Positions 1-11,841 are shown, numbered from the stretch's first letter. The stretch: DNA of 64,000 bases from Diphasiastrum complanatum (GCA_029204225.1 CM055095.1:11873506-11937505), one strand, 5' to 3'. A program made the numbers and translations. Notes: generated from the letters alone by a model not told the origin.

Positions 1-1619
1 CCGAATGGAAAATCTAATCGATAATTAGCCATTATAATATACAGCTTGGGCTTACAACTGGAAATTTTTTTGGTGATTAAAGCCCAGAAGTTGTCGATGA
101 CTGGATAAATCGTTGATTGAGCTACTTTAGCTTGCACAATGTCCCTGAATAAAAAGAGCGAATTTTGTCAATTTTTTGCCTTGGGTAAGGCCTCCTTATG
201 GTGGAGGACGCAACCCATAGAATTGTGTTTGGGCTGTATTCCTGGGGGAATTCCGTAAGGCTTTCTCACAATTGACGAATTATATTCGCTTTATTAACTA
301 CAATGGGCAACCGAGAATTGGACACTTGTGTCTAGAAATTATTGGATTTTTTTTAGTAAGGTGTCATTTTTTTCAGAAATAGACACGATAAAAAACGGCC
401 CAAAAGCCTAGGATAGAAAAACTTAAATGGAACGAGAAAGTTGTTTCTTGTTATGCTTGAAGCTATGGGCGTATCAACACTGTTTGTTGTTAAGAACAAG
501 AAAATGTCGGTTCATTCTTTCCCATTTCTAAATCTGTCATCGTGAACCTTACGACAACCGTAAAGATTGTGAAAAGGGGCGAAAGAATGTTTGATTGAGT
601 TGAAGTTGGAATTTTTTATAAATTCCTGAGAACTTTTATAATTTTTTTATAAATTTTATAAATCAGGAAGTGGAGGGCCTTCGTGGAGGAAAAACCTTTG
701 GTATGGGACGCAGGCAATTCCAAAATGAAGATTTGAAACTAACTGGATCAGTTGACCATAGTATGGCCATAAGTCTTAGTGATGCCAAATACTATCGATC
801 ATAAAATGGGTGTTTTGTCGGAAATTTGAGATATTGGTCATGACCTCTTTTTTGGATATCTCAAATTTACAAAACCGAAATTCCGACAAGTTATTTCTTT
901 GTAAAAGATATATTGGTGAATTTCTTAAACTATTATTAACCCGGTTTTTTGTGATTCCTTGGAAGGTAATCTTTTATTACCCGTTGATCATGGACGATGT
1001 CCCAGAAATAGTTAATGGAACTGTTTTCTAAAAATGATTTTCCTTGCTTAAATCTTTGAAAAAATCATTTTCTGATTTATGGGTTTATTCTCAAGCTTGG
1101 TAACCAAGAAGATCTTTGGTTTAGGCAGTATGTTGGGACATCATTGGTATTTGCTTACAATGATGCAACACTTCTTTTGACTTTCAAGATTTTCTCGTAT
1201 CTTTTCTTTGAAACTTCTCCAGAGCAAATCACGAATGATATTTGGAAACTCAGGGCATTTCCTGTTGCAAGGGGGAGAGGTAGGAAGATAAGAGTGTTAT
1301 CAAGGAGAAGCATCGATCAGAAATTCTAGGAGGAATCTATTATAGATGGCGGACCTGTTTTATAAATCAGAAACGATAGGATATTCAGATATTACAAAAA
1401 TCCTTTATGGATTATAGTAGATTTTTTATTTAAAGATTTAAAGGGGGGGGGATTTAGAAATACTTTTGTGATAGGAAAGTGGCTGATAACAAGTCCGATT
1501 GATCTGTGTCAGAACTTGGTAATTCTATTGCACGATAGGGGTTGTTGAAACCTGTTCCTTGCTGGATATTAGAAAATCCATTTCAGTCTTTCCCTGATTC
1601 AAGGAATCTTGCAAACTTG
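1..1619. other. no gene recognised
   Basis: Two short open frames (810-1031 and 1144-1329, plus) show no recognisable motif and are probably chance. The stretch lies where the integrase and 3-prime end of the neighbouring minus-strand gypsy element would be expected, but no HHCC or DDE signature was found. An AT-rich patch with repeated TTTTATAA words lies around 610-665. Confidence 0.5.
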
Positions 1620-1740
1620 AATTGACTCCTGAAAGTACTCATTGCCAATACTTTCCAAAATAAGGATCGGACTCATAAAGCTCTCGAAGACATTGAAACA
1701 ACCCCGGTTCTATAACAGGTAAAGCTCAACTGATTAATAA

Positions 1741-2895
1741 CCGGTAACCTACTCAAAGCATCCACTAGAGTATTTTGACTTCCTTTACAATAACGTATAG
1801 AAAAGTCAAAGATTTGCATCAGCTCAGCCCATCTAGCTTGCCTCCCCTTTAAATCTGTAGCATCACAAAAATATCAAAGAGTCTGATGATTCGTCAAAAC
1901 TTCAAATCTGGCTCCATATAAATAATGTCGCCAAATTTTCGAGGAATGAACAATTGCTACAATTCCTTCTCATAGGTACAATACCTAGACTGAGCAAAAT
2001 TGAGTTTCTTGCTTTCATTAGCCACAGGATGTCCATCCTGCATCAAAACAACTCCAATAGCATAATCACTAGCATCGGTCCTAACCACAAAAGCCTTATT
2101 AGGATCGCCCATGATTAATATTGGTGCCAAAGTGACACTTTTCTTAAGCAACTCACAACAATTATTCATATCCTCTGTCCACACCACTTGTGGACTCTTA
2201 GCGCTCCGACTTAGCTTCTTATAGCCTTTTAAGGCCTGGGTAAGGGGAAATGCCAATTGAGCAAATTGGGGAATATGCCGACGGAAAAATCCTACAAACC
2301 CCAATAAAGACTTCATTTCTCGAACTGTGGTGAGAATTGGCCAATCAATAACCCTCTGGATACGATTTGGCTCAATCTCCACTCCTCGTTCGGAGATCTT
2401 ATGCCCCAAGTAGGACAATTCTTTAGCAAAAAAATCACATTTAGACTCCTTGGCAAAGAGCTTTTCTCTTCTTATGATGTCCAAGACAATCCTAAAATGC
2501 TCTTTATGTTCCGCCAAAGTCTTACTGAACACTAGGATATCATCTAAGAATACCACTACGAATCTTCCCAAATATGGTATGAACAAATCGTTCATCATCT
2601 GTTGGAAAGGTGTCGGTGCAGTGGTCAAACCAAAAGGCAATATCATAAATTTGTAGTGACCAAAGCGAGTTTGAAACCCAGTTTTTGGTATATCTTCTGC
2701 CTTAATGCATATCTGATGGTAACCCGATCTTAGATCTATCTTGGAAAAGTACCCAGCACCACCAAGATAGTCCATTAGATCATCCATCCGCGATAGTGGA
2801 TATTTATTCTTAACGGTTACCTTGTTCAATTTCTTATAGTCCATGCAAAATCTTATAGTCCCATCCTTCTTGGCAACTAGAACCACTGGTGATGC
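1741..2895 (-). pseudogene. gypsy reverse transcriptase / RNase H
   Basis: Frame 1957-2886 carries the RT fingers and palm: VAKKDGTIRFCMDYKKLN, DLRSGYHQI, FGLTTAPTPFQQ and the catalytic FLDD (VVFLDDILVFS). The thumb LGHKISERGV and the RNase H opening RTDASDYAIG follow. Beyond the stop at 1957 the RNase H continues recognisably as WRHYLYGARFEVLTNHQTL, then a stop, then LKGRQARWAEL and DALSRLP to about 1741. In a live copy this enzyme would make cDNA from element RNA in the cytoplasm. Here it is interrupted and non-functional. Confidence 0.9.
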
Positions 2896-3660
2896 TCAAG
2901 GAGACTTACTAGGTTGTACCCACTCCTTTTTCAGGTAATCATGTAATTGTTTACTTACCTCAGCCTCTTCCGATGCACTCATCTTATAAGGACATTGTGC
3001 AATTGAAATTGCTCCAGGTATTAGTTCAATTTTATGATCAAGTGTCCTTTCTGGTAGTAAACCTACAGGAAGGTTTAAAAAAACATCATTGAATTTCTGC
3101 CTAAGTTCATTATAGGCTTCAAATTCTGTAGTGTTCTCCCTGGGTATACTCATGGCATTTATGTTAAGTTCTTCATCATTGAGACAAATCATATCATTAT
3201 GAAAACATAAATAAATTTTAAAATCTGAATTCTTCATAATAGAAATAAGTTCCTGTTTAGAATAAGGGTTAACATCTTCAGTGTCAACACTTAAACTAGC
3301 CATGATCTTAATAAAAGAATTCTCATGCATAAAAAAGAAAGATTTTTCAACAAAATCAATTTTCAACGACTTATTCTTATCAAAATGCCATTGTTGCCCG
3401 AGAACATTATCCACATTTGCTAATGCTACAACATGGAATTCTATTTTTTCAGAGTAGTCCTGTATGTGCAATTCTAAATCAGAAACAACATAATCCATAA
3501 ACGAAGAATTCATTCCTGATGCCATTGTCACACAGTATTTTTTCTCACTTTTCTGGTGTGAAGGTTTAGCGTCTGCACCAAATTTACATTAATAAAGTTA
3601 TGAAGTGGATCATGTGTCAAAAAGGACATTAACAACTTGACCTTTAACTTTACCTTTAAT
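2896..3660 (-). pseudogene. gypsy protease and RT N-terminus, nonsense-broken
   Basis: The retropepsin active site reads VLFDT then a TGA stop at 3610-3612 where DTG-S/T would continue, so the catalytic triplet is cut. Downstream, VLGQQWHFDKNKSLKIDF matches the second half of a gypsy protease (VLGxxWL-type). It is followed by the RT entry region DHKIELIPGA and KKEWVQPSKSP. A TGA at 2896-2898 sits exactly where gypsy RTs have Trp in SPWASPVV, splitting RT. Both lesions are single codons in otherwise readable frames. Confidence 0.85.
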
Positions 3661-3758
3661 GCAAATAAGGTCATTAGGACCAAAAACTAAAGAATTAAGG
3701 AAATGAACATCCATCTCATTTCTTCGACATAAATTACCTGAGGTAGAAGCTGGTTTTT

Positions 3759-4151
3759 TTACACAATCTTGTGAAGGTGTCCCTCACCATTGCACTTGAA
3801 GCACAGGTTCTTCTTACGAGCTTCAGGCTTCTCGATGCCACCCTGATTGTTTTTAAAGTTTTTCTTTGTTTTCTTAGGATTATTGGAATTGGGATGTGTT
3901 TCACTAACATTTTCCCTATCCTTCGTCTTAGATTGAAAAACTTTTTTCTGCTCATTAGGTTGTTGACCCCTATGTGGCTTAGGTGTGTCATCAAAAAACT
4001 TTGCAGCCCTAATAGCATCCTCACGGGTTTTTGGATGGTTCCTACAAACATCCACTTGATAATCCTTTGGTAACCCATCAATAAATATTAATACATTGAA
4101 TTCCTTTTGGAGTGTGATAAGACAACGTTGCCGCAACCGTAATCTGACCAT
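3759..4151 (-). pseudogene. gypsy gag C-terminal fragment, broken zinc knuckle
   Basis: An open frame of about 130 codons with a basic, Lys/Asn-rich linker ends in CFKCNGEGHLHKIV. The spacing matches a CCHC nucleocapsid knuckle (C-x2-C-x4-H-x4-C), but the last Cys position is Val, so the zinc site is incomplete. FIDGLPKDYQ is typical of gag just before the knuckle. The upstream part of gag (above 4151) is replaced by unrelated DNA. In a live element this region would package RNA in the virus-like particle. Confidence 0.75.
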
Positions 4152-5261
4152 AGCTATTGCTGCTACGGTGCCCCAGTGGTCCTTGGGGTCATGAACCTCA
4201 GCCGTAGTGGAGCGAGGAGTCTATCGCAACTTATCGCGGCCGCATATAGACCGCAACTGACTTTTGGGAGGTCCCTAGGCATGGTCCACAGGCAGTCTTC
4301 GCTTGATGACCACAAAGTTGGCTCCAATGGTGCCTTGGCGGTTCCTTGCGGTTCCTTGCAGTGCCTTGGTGGAGCCTTTGTGAGATGACTCAAAGTCGTC
4401 AAAGTTTGTCGAACAAGTCGATCGAGGTAGTCGCATGCCTCGATCGTCGAACCAGTGAGGTGATTTGATCGTCGAAGTTCTTGGATCAATAGATCATCGA
4501 AGTAGTTGTATACTTCAGATACTTCATTGAAGTAGTCGAGTGACTTGATGGTTGAAGTTGTCGAAGATGGCCAGGTCTTCGATGCTCTTCAAAATACTTT
4601 GACAATCGAATGGAGAAATAGACGGGAATGGATACCCTTTGTTATGATGTAGATTAGCCGAAAAGTCGATGAAGTTGACTTTCAAATAGTTTGGCTGATT
4701 CAATCTGATTCTGTGTAGAAATTGCAGGTTGTCGAGCTGCTTGCAAAAACTCATGTATTTTATCAGACATTGTTCTGCGCATAGAATGAGAATAGTTTTG
4801 TAGAGTAGCAAAATAGGAAACTATGATTTCTGCGGGTATCAGATGAGTAGACATAGAACCAAAAGAGGTTGCATTTGATCCAGATCAATTATCACAAATG
4901 TGCAGGATGAATTCTTGAAATAGAAAATAGCATCACCAAGGAGGAAACTGTGAGCTTAATTTCCAATAGTCCCTAGTCCAATTAGATGTTTCAGAAGTTG
5001 GGCTTTCAACAAAGACATCTATTTGATCTAGTTAGCTACCCATCCAATGTCCATGCATTTGGCAACTAAGCATTGTTTTGCATCCACATTAGATACCATT
5101 ACCGGAGTCTGCAATCACACCCCCTTTTGGAGTGGTGTCACCATGGTCATACAAGGCATGCAGAGCACTAGAGGGAGTGACTGGTAGTGACTGGTCCCTA
5201 TCAAATTCTATCTTGTCAGTCTCAAACGTCTTATCCATACATTCTGCTAGAGTAGAGAGAT
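4152..5261. other. no intact gene; TCGA-rich repetitive patch
   Basis: From about 4390 to 4570 the words GTCGAAG, GATCGTCGAA and AGTAGTCGAG recur irregularly, a degenerate short-word repeat. The 4125-4260 part has CTGCTACGG and CCGCAAC words like the repeat region at 45.3-46.6 kb. The minus frame 4654-4854 (66 codons) resembles no family I know. Confidence 0.45.
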
Positions 5262-5411
5262 TTACCAACTGGAGTGTCCATCAATAAAGGCGATATAATA
5301 TTTCGAGCCTCCTACTGAGATCATGTGAAAAGGTCCAAAGATTTTTTAATGTACTAGCTCCAAAATCTTTGTAGTTCTGTAGGAATCCTTGACAAAAGGA
5401 GTATGTGACAT
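5262..5411 (-). pseudogene. Ty1/copia integrase N-terminal scrap
   Basis: A minus-strand frame reads ELVH, a stop, then GPFHMISVGGSKYY and AFIDGHSSW. This matches the start of the copia integrase core (ELIHxDLCGPF...GGSKYFLTFIDDYSRK). Only about 50 codons survive, with one internal stop and no neighbouring pol segments. The first catalytic Asp position is lost at the stop and the second Asp of FIDD is Gly. Confidence 0.65.
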
Positions 5412-5663
5412 CTACGGCTTGTACATATATCATTATACATCTGATATTTGTAAAGTGTACATTCAAGTACATAGTTTAAGAGCTAAACTAGTATTATAAT
5501 TATAGATTAGTTAGACATTTCTTGTAATTACAAGAATGCCATCTATAAATACATCTCTAGTTCGCATCAATTGATGATGCTCCATGATGCAAACTCATTC
5601 ATCTGAACGGAATTTATTTAGCATCCAAGTCATGCCTGCATTCTGGCTGTAACACTTTGTGTT
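5412..5663. other. left flank of element A, possible promoter-like stretch
   Basis: Contains CTATAAATACA (about 5552-5562, plus), a good TATA-box match, inside AT-rich DNA. It may be part of an old LTR, because A interrupts it and it continues at 10741. No second copy is visible here to prove that. Confidence 0.3.
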
Positions 5664-5668
5664 GTTCA
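5664..5668. repeat. target-site duplication of element A, left (GTTCA)
   Basis: GTTCA directly abuts the LTR start TGTTGAATTT and recurs immediately after the distal LTR at 10736-10740. Five bases is the usual copia integrase stagger. Confidence 0.95.
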
Positions 5669-6488
5669 TGTTGAATTTCACACGTGTGGATTGTCCACTA
5701 CATGTACTTGTGATCTCCTAAGGTGTGTAGATGCACCAAGATCAAGACTAGATTGAGATTCAAGATCTATCTTTGATTCTATGGCAAAAACACACTACTA
5801 CATGCATTCAATCACTTCCAACTCTCACTCACACGTGTGGGAAGTGTTCCAAAAGTATTCTAAGTAAAAACAAGCTGCTCTCCTCGGGTAGAGAGAGAAA
5901 AACCATCATGAGCTCTCGGGTAGAGAGAGAAAGCTAGAAATTCAATGACACTCAAAATCCACTCAATCTCAAAATCAATTAGATCCAAAAGGAGAAGTAC
6001 AATGATACTAATAGATTCATGAGCTACCACTATGCTTAACTATGATTGGATCTCACTTTGCCACCTCTTAATCCTATTGGACCATTGATCCATGCACCTC
6101 TAAATTCTATTGGACTATATTCAAGCACACCTCAATTTTCTATTGGACCTCACAAGGTTCCACCTCTAAATCCTATTGGACCTCTTAAGCTTCATAAAAA
6201 AAAAGCATGACACTTGTCTACACTCTAATTGGCACAAGTTTGGCTCTATTTTGGCTCAATATTGGCATTACAAGTGGAAATGGATAATTTGCCATCTATG
6301 CCAAATTTGACCCTATCAACATCCTACACCTAAATGCTTGACTGTGAAATTCTATGAGACCCCTATATCAAACATTTTGATTTACTTTACAATTCTCCAC
6401 ACGTGGGAACATCCTCCACACATGTGAGATTCACTTACAAACTTCTATCATAAAAAATACCAAGCTAGATTTTTGCCAATTTCTCACA
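5669..6488 (-). repeat. element A 3-prime LTR
   Basis: Begins TGTTGAATTT and ends TTTCTCACA on the plus strand, so TG...CA on either reading. It contains several CACACGTGTGG-type palindromes (near 5679, 5831 and 6411) and two copies of a GGGTAGAGAGAGAAA word near 5897 and 5926. Same length as its partner at 9916-10735. Confidence 0.95.
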
Positions 6489-6500
6489 CTCCTCCTCAAA
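6489..6500 (-). other. element A polypurine tract
   Basis: On the minus strand TTTGAGGAGGAG lies immediately before the 3-prime LTR (TGTGAG...). This is the usual plus-strand cDNA primer. The same GAGGAGGAG tract precedes the LTRs of B and E. Confidence 0.9.
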
Positions 6501-6743
6501 AAATAGCTTAGAAAGGTACTAGATCACTTGAGAAGTTTGTAAATATTTTTGAGTGGATCCTTTGGTATGCACAAGAAGTGAAGATCAGACAAGGGATCCA
6601 TCATAGCAGCACCTTCACCATATCCATGATAAGATCTCTTTGGTAGAGATCTCTTGCCAATGCCTTTGAAGAGTGCTCCACCAATATGCCACTATTATCA
6701 TGGGCTTCCTCCATGCTTGATGATGATCTTTGCCTTGAAAGTT

Positions 6744-7337
6744 TCACTTGCATGATGGATGCACCATAAATAGAGAAATCTGAGGCTTCCAAGCCTCATA
6801 AGGATCATGGAGATCAAGATCATAAGATGTGAAACAATGATGATTATCAAGATTATGCTTTCTAGCTTGACTAGTCCACATACAATGAACTATATCCATG
6901 ATGAATCTAATCTTGATATCAAAGACTATCTTGATCTTTTTTAGGCTAGTTACTCTCTCAAGGATGTAAGTGTCCACTTTGGATGCTTCACTTAATCTCA
7001 AGAGGAGTTTACAATTTGCCTCAAAACATGTGAAAACATGATTTTCAAAAAAGTGAGTACCAAGCTCAATCTTGTTCTTACTAGAACCAAGAGCATACTT
7101 TTGACAATACAATATCTTGCTTTCAAAAAGTATTGGAAACACATCTAAGTCAATAATGACAAGAAACATGTCCATACCATAAGCATCATACAAAACTAGT
7201 ATAGCTTTTCTTGAACTTTGAGATCCAAAAAATTCAATGAAGCAAGATAGCATTTCAAGCAAAGGAAGAGAAGCATACAACATGAAAGATGCCCCTCTTT
7301 GCCATGTAAGGTGATCCATAAAGACTCGGCCATGCAT
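6744..7337 (-). CDS. element A downstream frame, probable pol relic
   Basis: A 197-codon frame overlaps the end of the gag-protease frame by about 140 bases in another phase. It has no YxDD and no clean family match. The segment SKNKIELGTHFFENHV resembles the end of copia RNase H (SKHIEIxxHFVRExV) and lies the expected short distance before the purine tract. It therefore looks like a shortened, strongly diverged RT/RNase H remnant rather than a new gene. It is odd that it stays open. Whether it is translated is unknown. Confidence 0.4.
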   Translation of the reverse strand: MHGRVFMDHLTWQRGASFMLYASLPLLEMLSCFIEFFGSQSSRKAILVLYDAYGMDMFLVIIDLDVFPILFESKILYCQKYALGSSKNKIELGTHFFENHVFTCFEANCKLLLRLSEASKVDTYILERVTSLKKIKIVFDIKIRFIMDIVHCMWTSQARKHNLDNHHCFTSYDLDLHDPYEAWKPQISLFMVHPSCK

Positions 7338-9166
7338 CTTGAAGATCTTCTTGAAATCATATGAAGAAGAAACTCCTCCTCACACATTGGCCCCATCATA
7401 ACTTGAATACCTTCAAAAAGGATAACTTGTGATGCTTCTTGAGAAGCCTTGATCTCGGCCACTTCCAAGATTGAATCTTCATGCAATATGACATCTCTAT
7501 TCACGATCACATTTGAAATAGAGAGTGTAAAGACACTAAAGGCCTCCTTGATGGATGAGTATCCAATCATGATCCATGAGCTTGGATCATCCTTCCTTCT
7601 TGTTTCCAAGGGAATATGTGCAAAGCAAGCACTACCAAGTTCACTAAGGTGATCAACCTTAGGCTTCATCTTGAATAAAACTTCATATGGTGCTATTCCT
7701 TCAAGAGCTCCAATACTCCTCAAAGCTTTGATCTTCAATGAGAATTTCTTCTCAACATATGCTTTGAATAATAAGGAATAATCATACACCATAATACTTG
7801 AAGAGAGAAGATATGTGCATCTTGTGTAATCCTCCTCCTTTGTAATATTGGAAATATAAGAAACATCAAGAGAGTTTGCACTCTCACTTGGATCCAATTT
7901 GTAGATGCCTTCAAATATTGATCCATATGCAAGGATCTCACCATCCTTCTTAATCACACAATTGTCAATATTGAAATTGACATCAAAGCCACTATCAAGA
8001 AGTTGGCCAACACTTAAGATGTTCTTTGTAAGCTTTGGGACAAAAAGAACATTGTTGAGAAAGAGATCTTTAGAAGATGCAAGCTTCAAGGGAATAATCC
8101 CTACTCCTTCAATATTGCACTCATGCTTACTTGCAAAGTATATGGTCTTCTTGACTCCATCATAAGGCATAATAGATGAAAAAAAGTGCTTGGAGCCACA
8201 CATATGTGAAGATTCTCCACTATCAATATACCATGAGTCATCCTTGTTGAAGGTGGAAGAGGAGAAGCTTGATGCCATAAGAGAGCCTTCTCCATCACTT
8301 GCAATATAGTCTTCTTTCTCATTGGTGATGTTGGCTTGATTGAGTTGATTCTTCTTCTTGAAGCAATTGGTGGCATAATGGCCTTTCTTGCCACAATAAA
8401 AGCACTTGATCATCTTCTTCTTGAGATTTGAATTAGAAGCATGAGAGGTATCCTCCTCCTCTCCATCTTGGTCTTTAGCTTTGTCATTAGAGAAGTGATG
8501 GTGTTGCTTCTTACTCCTCTCTTTGTGCTTGGCAAATAGAACTTTGCCATCATCATGATTGAGTGATAGCTTGTCCATCCTCAAGAGTTTGTACTCTTGT
8601 CTTGATTCTTTAGAAATAAGCACACTTTGAAGGGCCTCCAAACTTGGTAGCTCCTCCTTAACAGCATAGGATTGGACAAGGTTGTCATATTCATCTCTCA
8701 AGGCATTGAGAATGGCTTGGACTAGCTCACTTTGATTGATTGAGTCACCAATACATGCAAGCTCCCTATGAATATCCTTGACTCTCAAAACATAATTAGA
8801 TGCACTCTCATCACTCTTTTGACTACTTTGGAATATCTAATTTCTAAGAGTGAGGATCCTAGAGGTGTTCTTAGCCTCATAGATGGACTTGAGACAATCC
8901 CGAGCTTCCTTGGATGTAGAACAATCACCAATCTCCCTCAATATCTCATTAGAGACATTCATCTTAATGTAGTGGAGAGCCATCTTGGCTCTCTTCTTGT
9001 ATTTTTGTACTTCTTGAAGGACTTGAGGCTCCTCCTCAATCCCAAGTACAATGTCCATCACATCTTGGAGTATCAAGATGGACTCCATCCTCAACTTCCA
9101 TATTGAATAATTGGAAGTAGACAATCTCTCACTTGGTTGCAACAAGTATGAACTCATTGAAGTCAT
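7196..9166 (-). pseudogene. element A gag-protease-delta-integrase
   Basis: The ATG at 9164-9166 opens a copia gag (SYLLQPSERL, NYSIWKLRMES). One TAG at 8837-8839, where relatives have Gln in LRNQ, interrupts it, and the frame then runs on to 7196. In order there are gag helices, the knuckle CFYCGKKGHYATNC (all four ligands), protease WYIDSGESSHM with DSG, and VLFVPKLTKNILSVGQL. The frame jumps from the integrase region KIKALRS to the C-terminal part YEVLFKMKPK and VIVNRDVILHED. The last two core acidic residues and the PQQNGVxER segment are deleted. Gag and protease look usable in trans apart from the single stop. Confidence 0.85.
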
Positions 9167-9902
9167 GTAAAGTGGAGATAAATAAAAGTGATGAACAAAA
9201 AATGTTGCTTCTCTCTCACTATAGGATCCAATAATGGTGTGCTACCATCTCCTATGCAAGATCTTGCAACAAACTGTGAGATGATTCTCACTAGCTATCT
9301 CAATCTCTCCAAAACTAGATCTACTTCACATCAAATGATGGAGTATGGGCAAAGTTAGGATCAAACACTCTTAGCACGTGTGAAATACACTAAGAAACCA
9401 AATTTGACTCAAATACAATGATACTGCATGAAACAAAATGGCTAAGATCTCAAAATAGTGCCTAGATCACATATAGATGAGATTGGTAAGCATTCAACTG
9501 TGATTTTGGATCAAACAAGCAATCTTTTGACCAAACCAAATGTGTCCACCCAGGTCTAGGTGCCCTACCTAACCCTCTTCAAAAGTTTATAACTTTTGAT
9601 TGGCTCAACCAAATGGAATGAAACTGATTGCATCAGAAACTAGACAAAAATAGCTTCAAAACAAGCTATTAGCAAGATTTTTGGATCAAACATGAAAGAG
9701 AACTCCCAAACTGAAATTGGATGTTCGTGTCTGAGCACCTGATTTCGTACAGTACCAGGTCAGACCCAATCAATGTCCTTTTGATCTCTTTTGATCCAAA
9801 ATTGAACAAGATAGCTAGGAAAATGGGCCTTGACAATTTCTAGCTCAAGATTGATGAATAGTTTTCACTCAAATGGATCAAAATGCATGGTAACCTTAGG
9901 TA

Positions 9903-9915
9903 GGCTCTGATACCA
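9903..9915 (-). other. element A primer-binding site
   Basis: Minus-strand TGGTATCAGAGCC abuts the 5-prime LTR with no gap and matches the 3-prime end of plant initiator-Met tRNA, the usual copia primer. Confidence 0.95.
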
Positions 9916-10735
9916 TGTTGAATTTCACACGTGTGGATTGTCCACTACATGTACTTGTGATCTCCTAAGGTGTGTAGATGCACCAAGATCAAGACTAGAT
10001 TGAGATTCAAGATCTATCTTTGATTCTATGGCAAAAACACACTACTACATGCATTCAATCACTTCCAACTCTCACTCCCACGTGTGGGAAGTGTTCCAAA
10101 AGTATTCTAAGTAAAAACAAGCTGCTCTTCTCCGGTAGAGAGAGAAAAACCATCATGAGATCTCCGGTAGAGAGAGAAAGCTAGAAATTCAATGACACTC
10201 AAAATCCACTCAATCTCAAAATCAATTAGATCCAAAAGGAGAAGTACAATGATACTAATAGATTCATGAGCTACCACTATGCTTAACTATGATTGGATCT
10301 CACTTTGCCACCTCTTAATCCTATTGGACCATTGATCCATGCACCTCTAAATTCTATTGGACTATATTCAAGCACACCTCAATTTTCTATTGGACCTCAC
10401 AAGGTTCCACCTCTAAATCCTATTGGACCTCTTAAGCTTCATCAAACAAAAGCATGACACTTGTCTACACTCTAATTGGCACAAGTTTGGCTCTATTTTG
10501 GCTCAATATTGGCATTACAAGTGGAAATGGATAATTTGCCATCTATGCCAAATTTGACCCTATCAACATCCTACACCTAAATGCTTGACTATGAAATTCT
10601 ATGAGACCCCTATATCAAACATTTTGATTTACTTTACAATTCTCCACACATGGGAACATCCTCCACACATGTGAGATTCACTTACAAACTTCTATCATAA
10701 AAAATACCAAGCTAGATTTTTGCCAATTTCTCACA
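9916..10735 (-). repeat. element A 5-prime LTR
   Basis: 820 bp, aligned end to end with 5669-6488. By-eye differences include C for A in the second ACGTGTG palindrome, the paired GGG/CGG changes in both GAGAGA repeats, two changes in an A-run and two near the CA end. It would hold the element promoter on the minus strand. Confidence 0.95.
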
Positions 10736-10740
10736 GTTCA
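10736..10740. repeat. target-site duplication of element A, right (GTTCA)
   Basis: A second GTTCA directly follows the LTR terminus CTCACA and matches 5664-5668. Confidence 0.95.
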
Positions 10741-11154
10741 AGATTTCAGTGTAATATACAAGCAACATGTTCTTTCTATATGTGTCTAATGTGGATATTT
10801 GTATTGTGATCTTATTACACTTTCATCCTGCTGATTTACTACTAAGCCACACTCGTTCACTTACTCTAATCAGAATACAAACGTCTACGATGACTCAGTT
10901 CCTGATCAGATGATGGCTGTCTACGACACTTGAGGAACCGAATTTATCATACTGCATTATCATTCTGAAATTCTAAACTGAACTTCAAAACTGAAACTAT
11001 TTCATAGTAATTCCACACCTCACCTGATCTATTCGGTGGACTGTATTCATGTTTGTCTGAGTGTGAATTATTTCATCAATGCTGTTGCAAACGGTAACTG
11101 TTCTGCACCTTATCTCTCTTTCTCTCTTCCACTTAGCATTCCATCAATTTTGAG
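10741..11154. other. no gene recognised
   Basis: Right flank of element A leading into the Helitron fragment. No open frame, repeat or motif of note. Confidence 0.5.
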
Positions 11155-11841
11155 TTATGATCATTTTTGGTGGTGATTTTTGTCAGGTGCTCTTGGTCGT
11201 ACGATGGGACAGCCTTGCACAGATTGTGAACGCTTCACTGAAGTGTTTGTGTTTGTGGAATACATGGAGGTGCACAAACTGTCAACGAACATGCGCGTTA
11301 TGGGTGTGGAGGGAGCCAATAGGAACAAGCAGTCGAGGTTCACAGAGTATTTATTGAGTATTGGAGATGTTCGTGAGCCCACATTTGTGCATCGTGGTTT
11401 GGATTTGATTTCTTTGCCAGAGTGTATGTGTCTAAGGACACGCGATGTGTGCAAATTGATTTCATTTACTTTTCCCGATTTTGCACGACGTTACATGGAT
11501 ATTGTTTTTTTAAGAAGCCGTGCAATATTGACCCCATTGAATGAAAATGTGGATCTTCCTGGTGATGCTTGCACTTTTTATAGTGCTGATAGCGTGGTTG
11601 AGCGTGATGACTCTGATGTGTACACAGTAAAGTTTTTGAATAGCTGGCAACTGAGTGGATCCCCTCCACATAAGTTGGTGTTGAAGGCTGACATGATAGT
11701 GATGTTGTGATGATCGATAGCGTCACACAAGGGATTGTGCAATGGTACAAAACTTTTCATTCGTAGATTGGGCAAACAAGTTATAGAGGCGGAGATAGTG
11801 ACTGGGAAGATAATAGGAAGTAGAGTTCTCATTCAGTAGTC
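11155..11841 (+). pseudogene. Helitron Pif1-like helicase C-terminal fragment
   Basis: Frames read VVRWDSLAQIVNASLK preceded by IIFGGDFCQVL (the GGDFRQ motif of Pif1/Helitron helicases), then EVHKLSTNMRV, DIVFLRSRAILTPLNENVD, LVLKADMIVML and finally KGLCNGTKLFIRRLG with IEAEIVTGK. These are consecutive helicase motifs in the right order. At least two frameshifts (near 11250 and 11710) separate them, and the Rep domain and upstream helicase motifs are absent. In a complete Helitron this protein unwinds the donor strand during rolling-circle transposition. Helitron ends (TC...CTRR) were not located. Confidence 0.85.

Larger units (their letters stand above)
1620..4151 (-). mobile_element. decayed Ty3/gypsy gag-pol fragment
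   Basis: Read on the minus strand the order is gag zinc-knuckle region, retropepsin, reverse transcriptase, RNase H and the start of the RNase H-integrase linker (SDPYFGKYW near 1640). This is the Ty3/gypsy order. No LTR, primer site or integrase is visible, and gag is cut abruptly at about 4151, so the copy is truncated at both ends. Several in-frame stops show it is dead. Confidence 0.9.
5669..10735 (-). mobile_element. copia element A, complete but non-autonomous
   Basis: A full-length LTR retrotransposon on the minus strand: two 820-bp LTRs, an iMet-type primer site next to the right LTR, a purine tract next to the left LTR and a perfect 5-bp TSD. The 3.4-kb interior encodes gag and protease, a frame with the integrase core missing, then a 197-codon relic frame. 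There is no reverse transcriptase palm and no complete RNase H. I count about nine differences between the LTRs by eye (about 1 percent), so insertion is fairly recent although the element cannot replicate itself. Confidence 0.95.

Noticed and set aside
5281-5472. 63-codon minus open frame as a gene
   Set aside because: The copia integrase reading in the neighbouring phase explains the sequence better.
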